A DNA stretch of 36,090 nucleotides from Amycolatopsis echigonensis (lineage in GTDB: Bacteria > Actinomycetota > Actinomycetes > Mycobacteriales > Pseudonocardiaceae): contig NZ_JACJHR010000085.1 in NCBI RefSeq assembly GCF_014174495.1, positions 1-36,090 on the forward strand. The letters are read 5' to 3'. Shown piece by piece: positions 1 through 8,398 of the stretch. A program made the position numbers and the translations under genes. The stretch's first letter is position 1, and every line of letters begins with the position of its first letter. Below the pieces are notes generated by a model. That model saw only the letters and a list, made by a program, of their open reading frames with translations, did not search any database and was not told the origin of the DNA.

Positions 1-6
1 AAGCCT

Positions 7-546
7 GTGAACAGCTCCGGCGGACGTACACCGCAGTTGATGGCGTGGGCGGACCACGTTGACGCGCCGAAGGCCGTCCGGGGCGCGTCGACCGGCTTCA
101 CGATCCTCGTGCTCGGTGGTTTGTCGGCGCCCGTGGCCGCGGCGCTCATCCCGGTTGCCGGCCGGTACTGGCTTCCCCTGGTGGCGGTGATCGCGTTCGT
201 GGTCGCAGCTTGCCGTGGTGGGGAAGCCCGTTCTCCGTGGTTGCACGGCCTGGTGGCGGCGACGTCGGCGTACCTGCTGGTGCTGCCGCTCGTCCTCCTC
301 GGTGGTGGAGCGTCCCTCGGCCAGGTGCTGCTCACGCTCGCGACAGCGGTCCTCGTCGGTGCCGCGACCGGCTTCGTCAGCGGGCTTCGCGTCGCGAGGC
401 GAGCTGCCGCGCGTGAAGTAGACCCCCAAATGGGGGTCCCCGGCACCCCCATCCCGGCGTGTTCGCCGCGCCACCCGTACGCACGTGCACTGGGTCGCGT
501 TGTACCGGGTGAACCGTCCACATGCGCACGAAGGAGTCGCCGGTGA
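7..546 (+). CDS. Small multi-pass membrane protein, 5' end uncertain
   Basis: I do not recognise this family. The protein (179 aa from the GTG at 7) has about four hydrophobic segments, roughly residues 31-48, 56-70, 81-99 and 105-126, followed by an Arg/Ala-rich end. The reading frame is open to the first base of the window, so the true start could lie upstream; an in-frame ATG at 40 is another option. Codon third positions are strongly G/C up to about base 410 and then lose that bias, and a nested inverted repeat (421-451) falls in the tail. Residues after about 137 may therefore not be genuine coding sequence, or the frame may be altered there. The last four bases (GTGA, 543-546) overlap the start of the first yrbE gene. 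The ORF may simply precede the mce operon rather than belong to it. Confidence 0.5.
   Translation: MNSSGGRTPQLMAWADHVDAPKAVRGASTGFTILVLGGLSAPVAAALIPVAGRYWLPLVAVIAFVVAACRGGEARSPWLHGLVAATSAYLLVLPLVLLGGGASLGQVLLTLATAVLVGAATGFVSGLRVARRAAAREVDPQMGVPGTPIPACSPRHPYARALGRVVPGEPSTCARRSRR
421..451. promoter_or_regulatory. Nested inverted repeat upstream of the mce operon, putative operator
   Basis: An 8-bp inverted repeat GACCCCCA/TGGGGGTC (421-428 and 431-438, two-base spacer) overlaps a second one, TGGGGGT/ACCCCCA (431-437 and 445-451, seven-base loop). The heptamer ACCCCCA is thus present three times in alternating orientation. It lies 92 bases before the first yrbE start and is unlike the AT-rich operators further right. 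It could be a regulator site for the mce operon, or the 431-451 arms could form an RNA hairpin. The bound protein is unknown to me. Confidence 0.45.
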
Positions 547-1391
547 GCTCGCCATCGAGTGCCGTACCCGTCACCGGGACGAAGCGGTGGCCGCGCGCCC
601 GCCGGGCAGCCGACCTGGTTGCCGCGCCGCTCGCGGATGCCGGTGAGATCGTCCGCTTCGGCGGGCAGGTGATCTGGTCCGCGGTCCGCCACCCCGTCGG
701 CTACTGGGGCGAGGTGCGCGCCCAGGTCTTCGACGCCCTGCGGTTGTGCTGGTTTCCGCTGATCATCTCGAGCACCGCCTTCGGGCTGGGTGTCGTCGGC
801 ATCCAGGCCGGGAACCTGCTCGCCTTGCTGGGTGTGCCGGAACGCCTCGGTTCCCTCATGGTGGTCGGGAGCGTCCGCGAATTCGGCCCGTGGATCGACG
901 CGATGATCGTCGCCGGCGTGGTCGGCACCGCGATGACCGCCGACCTAGGCGCGCGGCGCACCCGTGAAGAGATCGACGCCATGGAAGTCCTGGGCGTCGA
1001 CCCGATCCGGACGCTGATCGTGCCGCGGGTGGTCGCAATGGTGATCGTCACCGCGCTGATGGACATGGTCTCGCTGGCGTGCGGCGTCGTCGGCGGTTAC
1101 ATCGGTGCCGTGCCTTTCCACGGCGCCGACGCGACGTCGTTCTTCTCGTTGTTCTTCGCGAACTCGACGACGACCGACATCTGGGCCACCGTGGCGAAGA
1201 CCGCCCTGTTCGGCTTGATCATCGGCATCGTCTGCAGTTTCAAGGGCTACCGCGCGGCCGGCGGACCGGTCGGAGTCGGCCGCGCGGTGAACCAGGGCGT
1301 GGTCATCGCCTTCGCCTCGACCTGGATCTTCAATGCCGTGTTCACCGCGATCCTGCTCGGGCTCAACCCCGACATGCAGGCGTTCAAGTGA
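543..1391 (+). CDS. yrbEA: YrbE/MlaE-family permease, first subunit (YrbEA)
   Basis: Integral membrane permease of an Mce (lipid/sterol) ABC importer; it is expected to pair with the second YrbE in the cytoplasmic membrane and to be driven by the ATPase two genes downstream. The protein is 282 aa from GTG 543, which has AAGGAG at 531-536 with six bases of spacing and overlaps the stop of the preceding ORF; the in-frame ATG at 522 lacks such a site. A cytoplasmic N-terminus precedes several hydrophobic segments. The family coupling motif is visible as REEIDAMEVLGVDP, corresponding to the EExDA loop thought to contact the ATPase. The end contains AAGGPVGVGRAVNQG, a glycine-rich segment repeated in the next gene. 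Family assignment is secure; the transported substrate is not visible from sequence. Confidence 0.95.
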   Translation: MSSPSSAVPVTGTKRWPRARRAADLVAAPLADAGEIVRFGGQVIWSAVRHPVGYWGEVRAQVFDALRLCWFPLIISSTAFGLGVVGIQAGNLLALLGVPERLGSLMVVGSVREFGPWIDAMIVAGVVGTAMTADLGARRTREEIDAMEVLGVDPIRTLIVPRVVAMVIVTALMDMVSLACGVVGGYIGAVPFHGADATSFFSLFFANSTTTDIWATVAKTALFGLIIGIVCSFKGYRAAGGPVGVGRAVNQGVVIAFASTWIFNAVFTAILLGLNPDMQAFK

Positions 1392-1400
1392 GGGCGTGAA

Positions 1401-2273
1401 ATGACCACACTGTCGCCCCGCCCCGGCGGGAAGAAGCCGAGTTCGCCGAAGTCGCCGCGAAACGACGACGTCCAGGTCTCCCTGTCCACCGTGACCGGCA
1501 AGGTCAAGCAGGGTGTGACGACCGGTGGTGACATCCTCAAGTTCTCCGGGCGGACCGTGCGCTCGTTCGGGGACCTGCGGCACTACGTCCCGGAAATCCT
1601 GCACCAGGCAGGGATCCTGATCCTGTCCAGCGGGCTCATCATCTGGATGATGCAGTTCGTCATCGGGTACGAGTGCGGCCTCGAAGGAAAATACGTCCTC
1701 GACCAGATCGGCGCTCCGCTGTATTCCGGGGTGTTCAACGCCTGGTGTCTCCTGCGCGAGATGTCGCCCTACATGTACGGCTACATCTTCGCGGCGAAGG
1801 TCGGGTGCGGGCTGGTCGCCGAGATCGGCTCGATGCGCATCTCCGACGAGATCGACGCCCTGGAGGTCATGGGCGTCAAGTCTCGCAGCTACCTCGTCGG
1901 CACCCGGATCATCGCCGCCTGGATCGCGATCCCGTTCCTGTTCATCGTCGGGCTGGGGATCTCCTACATCGGCGGTTACCTCGTCACCGTCCAGTTCCTC
2001 GGCGGCGTCTCGCCAGGTGGCTACTCGTTCATCTTCTGGCTCTTCCAGAACCCACTGGACCTCCTGTTCGCACTCGTCAAGGTCATGCTCATGGCGACCG
2101 CGATCATCTTCGTGGGGTGCTACTACGGCTACAACGCGGGAGGCGGACCGGTCGGGGTCGGCCGCAACACCGCCAGATCGATGATGCTCAACATGGTCCT
2201 GGTCCACGTGATCGCGTTCCTGGCGACCCAGCTGCTCTGGGGCACCAACCTCAACGCCCCGATCGGCAACTGA
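1401..2273 (+). CDS. yrbEB: YrbE/MlaE-family permease, second subunit (YrbEB)
   Basis: The second permease half of the Mce importer, 290 aa, starting nine bases after the YrbEA stop. A basic, Pro/Lys-rich N-terminus (about residues 1-40) precedes the membrane part. The coupling loop reads SDEIDALEVMGVKS, matching the EExDA motif with Asp for the first Glu, and the closing segment GGGPVGVGRNTARS parallels YrbEA. Two unequal YrbE proteins encoded side by side are the rule in actinobacterial mce operons and are inferred to form a heterodimer. The ribosome site before ATG 1401 is weak (GAGGG at 1391-1395), which suggests coupling to translation of YrbEA. Confidence 0.95.
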   Translation: MTTLSPRPGGKKPSSPKSPRNDDVQVSLSTVTGKVKQGVTTGGDILKFSGRTVRSFGDLRHYVPEILHQAGILILSSGLIIWMMQFVIGYECGLEGKYVLDQIGAPLYSGVFNAWCLLREMSPYMYGYIFAAKVGCGLVAEIGSMRISDEIDALEVMGVKSRSYLVGTRIIAAWIAIPFLFIVGLGISYIGGYLVTVQFLGGVSPGGYSFIFWLFQNPLDLLFALVKVMLMATAIIFVGCYYGYNAGGGPVGVGRNTARSMMLNMVLVHVIAFLATQLLWGTNLNAPIGN

Positions 2274-2307
2274 GCGGATTTCCGCAGCATCAACGAAGGA
2301 GGACGGC

Positions 2308-3138
2308 GTGTCGGAACACCCGATGCGGTTGAAGAACCGGGCCGATGACGGCCGGCTGGCGGGAACGCTCACCGACGAGCAGACGACATTCCCGATGCGG
2401 GTGCGGAACCTCCGCAAGTCGTTCGGGGACTTCCAAGTCATGAAGGACATCTCCCTCGACTTCGCCGACAACGCGATCACCACCGTGCTCGGCCCGTCGG
2501 GCACCGGCAAGAGCGTGCTGATCAAGCATCTCGTCGGCCTGCTCGCTCCTGACGACGGCGAGGTGCTGGTCTTCGGCCGCAACATCTGGCAGATCAGCGA
2601 AAGCGAGCGGTACGAGATTCGCAAGAACTTCGGGGTCCTGTTCCAGGACGGTGCGCTGTTCGGGTCGATGAACCTGTACGACAACATCGCGTTCCCGCTG
2701 CGCAAGCACACGGACAAGTCCGAAGACGAGATCGAGGACATCGTCATGGCCCGGGCCAAGGAGGTCGGGCTGGAGGCGTCGATCGGCAAGTCGCCGTCGG
2801 AGATCTCCGGCGGCATGCGCAAACGCGCGGGCTTCGCCCGGGCGCTGGTGCTGAACCCGAAGATCGTGTTGTTCGACGAGCCCGACTCCGGCCTCGACCC
2901 GGTGCGCACGAGCCTGCTGTGCGACCTGATCCTCGACATGCACCGCGAGCACGGCGGGGCGTACCTGGTCGTCACCCACGACATCCGCAGCGCGAAGAAG
3001 GTCAGCGACTACGTCGGCATGATCTGGCGGGGCGAGGTCGTCCACTACAGCGAGGCCGAAGCGGCCTTCGCCAGCGACGATCCCTTCGTTCGCCAGTTCC
3101 TCGCGGGCGAGTCGGCCGGGCCACTGGGAATGGACTGA
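2308..3138 (+). CDS. mceG: Mce transporter ATPase (MceG/Mkl/MlaF-like)
   Basis: ABC ATPase that should energise the YrbE pair from the cytoplasmic side. It is 276 aa from GTG 2308, with GGAGG a few bases upstream. All nucleotide-binding motifs are intact: Walker A GPSGTGKS at 62-69, Q-loop Gln113, signature ISGGMRKR at 166-173, Walker B followed by Glu191 in LFDEPDSGLDP, and the switch His224 in VVTHD. ISGGMRKR and DEPDSGLDP are typical of the Mkl/MlaF subfamily. Residues 1-28 form an extra N-terminal stretch before the ATPase core. In mycobacteria the single MceG is encoded away from the mce operons, whereas here the gene lies between yrbEB and the first mce gene, suggesting an ATPase dedicated to this transporter. 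The assignment is secure. Confidence 0.95.
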   Translation: MSEHPMRLKNRADDGRLAGTLTDEQTTFPMRVRNLRKSFGDFQVMKDISLDFADNAITTVLGPSGTGKSVLIKHLVGLLAPDDGEVLVFGRNIWQISESERYEIRKNFGVLFQDGALFGSMNLYDNIAFPLRKHTDKSEDEIEDIVMARAKEVGLEASIGKSPSEISGGMRKRAGFARALVLNPKIVLFDEPDSGLDPVRTSLLCDLILDMHREHGGAYLVVTHDIRSAKKVSDYVGMIWRGEVVHYSEAEAAFASDDPFVRQFLAGESAGPLGMD

Positions 3139-3143
3139 TACCC

Positions 3144-4373
3144 GTGCTGAGAGGACTCATTTTCGGAGCCGTGGTCGTCGCGGCCGCGGCCGCCACCGCG
3201 TTCGCCACCGTGTCCACAACGGACTACAAAGTCAGCGTCGTGCTCGCGTCGGCGACCAACCTGCACGAAGGCGGCAGCGTCCAGGTTCGCGGCTTCGACG
3301 CCGGCACCGTCGAGTCGATCACCCCGGTCGACGGCCAGGCGAAGATCGTCATGGACCTGGACTCGGATCACGCCCCACTGCACGACGGCGCGGTGGTGAC
3401 GGTGCGGTGGAGGTCCCTTGTGGGCGAACGGCACCTGACGATCACCGACGGCGCGCCCGGCAACGCCGAGATTCCGAGCGGCGGGATGCTCAAGGGCAAC
3501 ATGCCGCAGCCGATGGAGCTCGACCAGGTGCTCGCCGCGCTCGACGCGCCGACCCGGGAGTCGCTGAAGTCGCTCGTGAACAACCTCGACCAGACGGTCG
3601 GCGGGCACGAGCAGGACCTGAACAAGACGGTCAAGACCGCCGGGCCCGCCCTGCAGGCGCTCGGCGAGGTCCTCAAAGGACTCGGGACGGACGGCCCGGC
3701 GATCTCCGGTTTGGTGAGCCAGGTCGAGCAGATGGTGTCGACGCTGTCGGCGCACGACTCCGACGTCACGAACATCATCGATCAGCTGTCGAAGTTCAGC
3801 TCGGACGCCGTCGGCCAGCGCCAAGCGCTGAAGGACGCGCTCGCCAAGCTGCCCGGCACGCTCGACGCCGCGAACAAGACGCTCGGCGATGTTCCGGCCG
3901 CGGCTGCGAAAGCCAATCCGCTGCTCGACGACCTGAAGCCGGCCACGGAGAAGCTGCCGCAGGTCGCGGCGAACCTCAAGCCGGTGCTGACGGATCTGCG
4001 CCCGCTCGTCGCCCAGTTGCGTCCGACGCTGTCCGCGGCCGGGCAGCTGCTGCAGAACACCCCCGGTCTGCTCGACCGTGCGCATGCGGTCCTTCCCGGA
4101 GCCACGTCACTGGTCTCGGATCTCGGCCCGGCCGTCGACTTCCTCCGTCCGTACACACCGGAACTCGCGGGCTTGCTCGCCAACTGGAGCTCGGCCATGG
4201 CGAACTACGGCGGAGTCGGTCACTACGCCCGGGTGCAGGCGGAAGTCGGTGCCAGCAGCGTCAACATCAATCCCGGCATTCCGGTGCCCGGCTTCGGCGT
4301 CGACCAGAAGCCGGTACCCGGCTCGCTGGTCAATCAGCCGTGGACCGATGCCACCGGCGGAGGTGTCAAATGA
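3144..4373 (+). CDS. mceA: MCE-domain protein, first of six (MceA)
   Basis: Extracytoplasmic subunit of the Mce importer; MCE domains assemble into hexameric rings or tubes that carry lipids between permease and outer envelope. The 409-aa protein starts at GTG 3144, five bases after the ATPase stop, without a strong ribosome site, which suggests translational coupling. A signal anchor spans about residues 3-24 and the MCE/MlaD domain about 28-105 (core VQVRGFDAGTVESI). After it comes the ELDQVLAALDAPTRESL segment also seen in the other subunits, then a long helical region with repeated LxxLxP-type turns to about residue 350. There is no lipobox cysteine. The letter A reflects operon order only. 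Confidence 0.93.
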   Translation: MLRGLIFGAVVVAAAAATAFATVSTTDYKVSVVLASATNLHEGGSVQVRGFDAGTVESITPVDGQAKIVMDLDSDHAPLHDGAVVTVRWRSLVGERHLTITDGAPGNAEIPSGGMLKGNMPQPMELDQVLAALDAPTRESLKSLVNNLDQTVGGHEQDLNKTVKTAGPALQALGEVLKGLGTDGPAISGLVSQVEQMVSTLSAHDSDVTNIIDQLSKFSSDAVGQRQALKDALAKLPGTLDAANKTLGDVPAAAAKANPLLDDLKPATEKLPQVAANLKPVLTDLRPLVAQLRPTLSAAGQLLQNTPGLLDRAHAVLPGATSLVSDLGPAVDFLRPYTPELAGLLANWSSAMANYGGVGHYARVQAEVGASSVNINPGIPVPGFGVDQKPVPGSLVNQPWTDATGGGVK

Positions 4374-5809
4374 ACGCGCGTCCCCGGCACCGGTCGGTGC
4401 CCGGCCGTCGGCGGCCGCCGGTCGTCAGGCTCGCCGTCGTCGTCCTCGCCGTCGTCCTCGGTACGTCGGGCTGGGTCAGCATCGCCAAGGAGGCGGACCC
4501 GGACGGGCGCGTCGTCGTCGCCGAGTTCGCCAGCGCCAGCCCGCTGCTGGAAGGCAGCGACATCAAGGTGCACGGCGTCAAGGTCGGCACCATCTCCGCG
4601 ATCCAGCTCGGCGCGGACAACCACGCCATGGTCTCGATGAAACTGGACGGCGCCGCTTTCCCGCTGCACCAGGACGCCACGGCGAAGATCCGCGCGGTCA
4701 GCCTGCTCGGCGAGCGCTACGTCGACCTCGATCGCGGCTCGGCGACGGTACCGGAGCTGCCGCGCGGCGCCCGGCTGCCGGTCGCGCAGACCGCGCAGAA
4801 CACCGACCTCGACCAGGTGCTGTCCACGATCGACGAACCGACCGGGAACTCCCTCGCCGAGCTCATCGGCGCGCTGGGCGACGGCTTGGACGGCAACGGC
4901 CACAACGCCGACGCCGTCATCAAGGCACTCGGTCCGGCCATGCAGGACACCGACGGACTGGCCAAGGTGCTGCGTGGCCAGAACGATCTGCTCAACAGCC
5001 TGGTCACCAAGCTCGAGCCGGTCACCTCGGCGCTGGCCGCCGACAACGGGAAGACACTCGACCAGCTCGTCGACTCGGCCACCACGCTCAGCTCGGCCAC
5101 CGCCAGCCGGCAGGCAGAGCTGGAGAAGACCCTGACCGCCTTGCCGGGCACGCTGAGCGACGCACGCGCGGTGCTCGGCGACCTCGCGGGCACAGCGCGG
5201 CAGACGACGCCGACGCTGCAGGCCCTCCGCCCGGTGACCGACAACCTCACCGCGATCAGCGGCGAGCTCGAGAAGTTCAGCGACGCGGCCGACCCGGCTC
5301 TCGCCAGCGCCGAACCGGTGCTGGACAAGGCCAAAGCCCTCCTCGACGCCGCGCGGCCGGTGACCGACCAGCTCCGGCAGGCCTCGCCCGGCATCAAGTC
5401 GGCGTCGGCCAGCTTGGAACCGATCGTCTCGAAGCTGACCGGCAACTTCGGGAACGTCCTGAACTTCCTGCGGTACTGGGCGTTGACGACCAACGGCTAC
5501 GACGGCATCTCCCACTACTTCCGGGCGCACGTCACCTTCGACGCCAGCATCGCCGCCGGCAACTTGCTCGGCGCGGGCATTCCGCCGCTCAACCAGCCGC
5601 CTCCCGAGCAGGGGCAGGCACAACCGCAGAAGCCCGGGCCGCTGCCTCAAGGAGGCGCCGCGGGTGTGCTCGACGAAATCCTCGGCCTCCAAGGTGGGAC
5701 GCCCACCGGCCTGCTCGCACCGCCGGGCGCGAGGGACGGCAGCGCCACCGGGCTGAACCAGCAACAGGAATCCGACGTACTCAGTTTCCTCCTGGGAGGC
5801 GGGCGATGA
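4370..5809 (+). CDS. mceB: MCE-domain protein, second of six (MceB)
   Basis: The 479-aa second MCE subunit. ATG 4370 overlaps the mceA stop (ATGA) and has GGAGG at 4359-4363. A basic N-terminus (Arg-rich to residue 20) leads into a membrane anchor at about 18-37; the MCE domain occupies about 45-125 (SDIKVHGVKVGTIS) and is followed by the TDLDQVLSTIDEPT motif and a helical region. It has the longest tail of the six: roughly the last 70 residues are rich in Pro, Gln and Gly, likely disordered, and the tail ends in a short hydrophobic stretch (SDVLSFLLGGG). It is expected to be anchored in the cytoplasmic membrane with its bulk outside. No lipobox is present. Confidence 0.93.
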   Translation: MNARPRHRSVPGRRRPPVVRLAVVVLAVVLGTSGWVSIAKEADPDGRVVVAEFASASPLLEGSDIKVHGVKVGTISAIQLGADNHAMVSMKLDGAAFPLHQDATAKIRAVSLLGERYVDLDRGSATVPELPRGARLPVAQTAQNTDLDQVLSTIDEPTGNSLAELIGALGDGLDGNGHNADAVIKALGPAMQDTDGLAKVLRGQNDLLNSLVTKLEPVTSALAADNGKTLDQLVDSATTLSSATASRQAELEKTLTALPGTLSDARAVLGDLAGTARQTTPTLQALRPVTDNLTAISGELEKFSDAADPALASAEPVLDKAKALLDAARPVTDQLRQASPGIKSASASLEPIVSKLTGNFGNVLNFLRYWALTTNGYDGISHYFRAHVTFDASIAAGNLLGAGIPPLNQPPPEQGQAQPQKPGPLPQGGAAGVLDEILGLQGGTPTGLLAPPGARDGSATGLNQQQESDVLSFLLGGGR

Positions 5810-7089
5810 AGCTCGGACGCAAGCGTCCCCGGCCGGTCCTGATCGGCGGTCTCGTGGTGGTGCTCTTCGCGGCCGCTGTCTGGTTCGCCGTCAGCGCGCA
5901 ACACGGTCTCCCGGGCAGCACCGCGACCACTGTGAAGGCGGCGTTCGCCGACGTCGGGTCGCTGCGCGTCGGTGACGAGGTGCGCATCGCGAGCGTCCGG
6001 GTCGGCCAGGTCGGCCGGATCGACCTCGTGAATGGGCAGGCGATTGCCGAACTCGACCTGAGTGGCGTGGACAAGGTCTACCGCAACGCCTCGGCGGCGG
6101 CCGCGGCCGTCGGCGCGAGGTCGGCGCTGGGGCTCAAGTACGTCGACCTCAAGCCCGGGACTCCCGACGCCGGGGAGATCCAGCCGGACCAGGTCATCCC
6201 GGCGGCCAAGACGACAGGCGCCCAGGACATCACCGACCTGCTGACCGTCCTCGACCAGCCCACCCGCGACGCGCTCGGCTCGACGCTGCGCGAGACCGGT
6301 GGCGGTCTGGCCGGTCACGGGGACGAACTCGGCGACGCTCTGAAGAACCTGCCCACCGAGCTGCCCGACCTCGGAACCGTGGCCAAGGCGCTCTCCGCCG
6401 ACGGAGGCGCCGACACCACGCGTCTGCTGACCGCCTTGGACAAGTTCGCCGGGCGCTTCACCGGACGGCAGCAAGAGCTCACCACGTTGGTGGACAACCT
6501 GGACTCCACGCTGCGAGCCGCCGGGGTCGACCAGGCGAAGCCGCTCGCCGACTCCATCCGGAAAGCGCCGGACACACTGTCCGACGTCCGCGGTGCCCTG
6601 CAAGCCGTGAAGCAGCCGCTTGCGGACACGCGGTCGGCCATGACCAGCCTCCGACCGGGCGCGCAGGCACTCGGCGCGGCGACCCCGGACGTCCGCGGTG
6701 TGCTGCGGGAAGGCGTGTCCCCGCTCCAGAAGGTGCCCGGCGTCGCCGACCAGGCCAAGCCGGCCGTCGACGGCCTCACCGGGGTCATGACCGACGCGCA
6801 GCCGCTCGCACCGAGGCTGACCAGGACAGTCAACCTGGCAGCCGACCCGCTGGGCACTCTCGCGAACTATTCGACCGACATCGCGGACTTCTTCAGCTAC
6901 GTCACCCGCGCGCTGAGCGACGGTGACGACGCCGGCCACTCGGCGCGGTTCTTCGTCATGCCGGGGACGGAAATGCTGACCGGTCTGATCCCGGGGCTCA
7001 AGGATCCGCTTACGCAGCGGGATCCGTACGCACCGCCGGGCCAGGCGATCAACGAAAACCGGGCACCGCTCGCCGGAACCGGACAGTGA
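5806..7089 (+). CDS. mceC: MCE-domain protein, third of six (MceC)
   Basis: The 427-aa third MCE subunit. Its ATG overlaps the mceB stop (ATGA, 5806-5809), with GGGAGG upstream. A membrane anchor covers about residues 10-30 and the MCE domain about 40-118, with the core VGDEVRIASVRVGQV. The family segment QDITDLLTVLDQPTRDAL follows at about 140-157, then a helical region rich in Leu/Asp repeats. The C-terminal part contains LANYSTDIADFFSYV, comparable to the LLANWSSAMANYGG segment of MceA, which is typical of the conserved end of the tube-forming region. No unusual residues or breaks were seen. Confidence 0.93.
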   Translation: MKLGRKRPRPVLIGGLVVVLFAAAVWFAVSAQHGLPGSTATTVKAAFADVGSLRVGDEVRIASVRVGQVGRIDLVNGQAIAELDLSGVDKVYRNASAAAAAVGARSALGLKYVDLKPGTPDAGEIQPDQVIPAAKTTGAQDITDLLTVLDQPTRDALGSTLRETGGGLAGHGDELGDALKNLPTELPDLGTVAKALSADGGADTTRLLTALDKFAGRFTGRQQELTTLVDNLDSTLRAAGVDQAKPLADSIRKAPDTLSDVRGALQAVKQPLADTRSAMTSLRPGAQALGAATPDVRGVLREGVSPLQKVPGVADQAKPAVDGLTGVMTDAQPLAPRLTRTVNLAADPLGTLANYSTDIADFFSYVTRALSDGDDAGHSARFFVMPGTEMLTGLIPGLKDPLTQRDPYAPPGQAINENRAPLAGTGQ

Positions 7090-7099
7090 GGGGCAGGAC

Positions 7100-8398
7100 A
7101 TGCGTTTGCGCGGCAAGCCGATGAGCCCGCTGAAGCTGGGCACGGCGCTGATCGTCGCCACGGTGGTGGCGGGAGTCCTGATCTTCGCGAAGGACCGCAT
7201 CTCGATCGCGCTCAGCCCGACGTCGACGGTGAAGGTCCACCTGGCCGAGAACTACGGGATCACGCCGTACGCGACCCAGGTGAAGGTCGCCGGCATCAAG
7301 GTCGGCGACATCACCGCCGTGTCCCAGGAAGCCGGGGGTGTCGTCGTCACGGTGGAAGCCGATCCGGACCTGCCGGGCAAGCTGCGCAGCGCGCCCTCCG
7401 CGCGCGTGCGGCCCACGACCCTGCTCGGAGGCAACTACTTCCTCGACCTCGTGCCCGGTGGGACACCGGGGGAGTTCCGCGGTGACATCCCGAAGGAACG
7501 CACGACGGTCCCGGTCGAGATGGACAAGATCACCCGGACCCTGCAGCCGAACACGCTTGCGTCGCTCCAGCACGACCTCCGGAGCATGTCCGGGGTGCTG
7601 TCCGGGGACTCGAAGGACGAACTGCAGAACCTGCTCGCCGACGCGCCGGACACGCTCGAGCCGGCGAGTGGCGTGCTTCAAGCCGCGCGGGGCACGAACC
7701 CGGCTTCAGACCTCCCCAACCTGGTCGGCGGGCTGGAGAGCACGGCGCAGGTCCTCACCCAACAACAGGGACAGCTCGCCTCGACGATCGCGAACCTGAG
7801 CACGACCAGTTCGGTGCTGGGGGAGCGTTCTCGGGACGTGAGCCGGACCTTGGCGGGCCTGCCGGCGACGCTCGACTCGGCGAACACCGGGCTCAATCGC
7901 TTGGACACCTCGCTGAACAAGCTGAGGGACACGGCGGACCCGGTTCGCCCGGTTGCGCGGCAGCTGAACGAGACGATCGACCACCTCGACCCGGCGCTGG
8001 CCAAGGCTCGTCCGCTCGTCGGCAACTTGAACACGGTGCTGAACGACGCTCGCCCGCTTGTCGAGGATCTGAACCCGACGGCCACGCAGGCCGGCGCCGT
8101 CCTCGACGACGTGCGGGGCCCCGTGCTCGACCGGCTCAACGGGCCGATCAAGAACACCGTTCTCTCGCCCTATCACGGCACCGGCCACTATCAGAACAGC
8201 GGCTCAGACACGCCGTTCTACCAGGAGCTCGCCTACATGATCACCGGCATGGACCGGCTCGCCCAGGTCACCGACGCCAACGGCGCCACGATCGGGTTCG
8301 GCATCGGCGCGAGCGCCGGCTCGCTCGGCGGCTTGCCGATCAGCCTGGAGCAGCTCCTCGGGCACCTCACCGGCATCGGGCAGAAGGAGGATCGATGA
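7100..8398 (+). CDS. mceD: MCE-domain protein, fourth of six (MceD)
   Basis: The 432-aa fourth MCE subunit, starting ten bases after the mceC stop behind a GGGGCAGGA site. The membrane anchor is at about residues 12-30 and the MCE domain at about 43-120 (TQVKVAGIKVGDITAV, then GGNYFLDLVPGG). The post-domain motif is degenerate here, VEMDKITRTLQPNTLASL, compared with LDQVL...LDxPTR in MceA, B and F. The helical region contains repeated heptad-like Leu positions. A conserved terminal portion (LSPYHGTGHYQNSGSDTPFY) resembles the YGGVGHYAR and YDGISHYFR segments of MceA and MceB. A second in-frame ATG at 7121 is possible but less well placed. Confidence 0.92.
   Translation: MRLRGKPMSPLKLGTALIVATVVAGVLIFAKDRISIALSPTSTVKVHLAENYGITPYATQVKVAGIKVGDITAVSQEAGGVVVTVEADPDLPGKLRSAPSARVRPTTLLGGNYFLDLVPGGTPGEFRGDIPKERTTVPVEMDKITRTLQPNTLASLQHDLRSMSGVLSGDSKDELQNLLADAPDTLEPASGVLQAARGTNPASDLPNLVGGLESTAQVLTQQQGQLASTIANLSTTSSVLGERSRDVSRTLAGLPATLDSANTGLNRLDTSLNKLRDTADPVRPVARQLNETIDHLDPALAKARPLVGNLNTVLNDARPLVEDLNPTATQAGAVLDDVRGPVLDRLNGPIKNTVLSPYHGTGHYQNSGSDTPFYQELAYMITGMDRLAQVTDANGATIGFGIGASAGSLGGLPISLEQLLGHLTGIGQKEDR

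Noticed and set aside
945..2984. Very long minus-strand open frame opposite yrbE and the ATPase
   Set aside because: The translation is a low-complexity Arg/Asp/Val-rich product typical of the antisense of high-GC genes; all three plus-strand genes are well-conserved families.
2919..3143. Upstream extension of the first mce gene's frame through the ATPase gene
   Set aside because: It overlaps the conserved ATPase C-terminus in another frame and would place Arg-rich sequence before the signal anchor; GTG 3144 gives a normal MCE protein.
7478..7486. RGD tripeptide (residues 127-129) in the fourth Mce protein
   Set aside because: A three-residue match in a 432-residue protein has no weight as an adhesion motif without further support.
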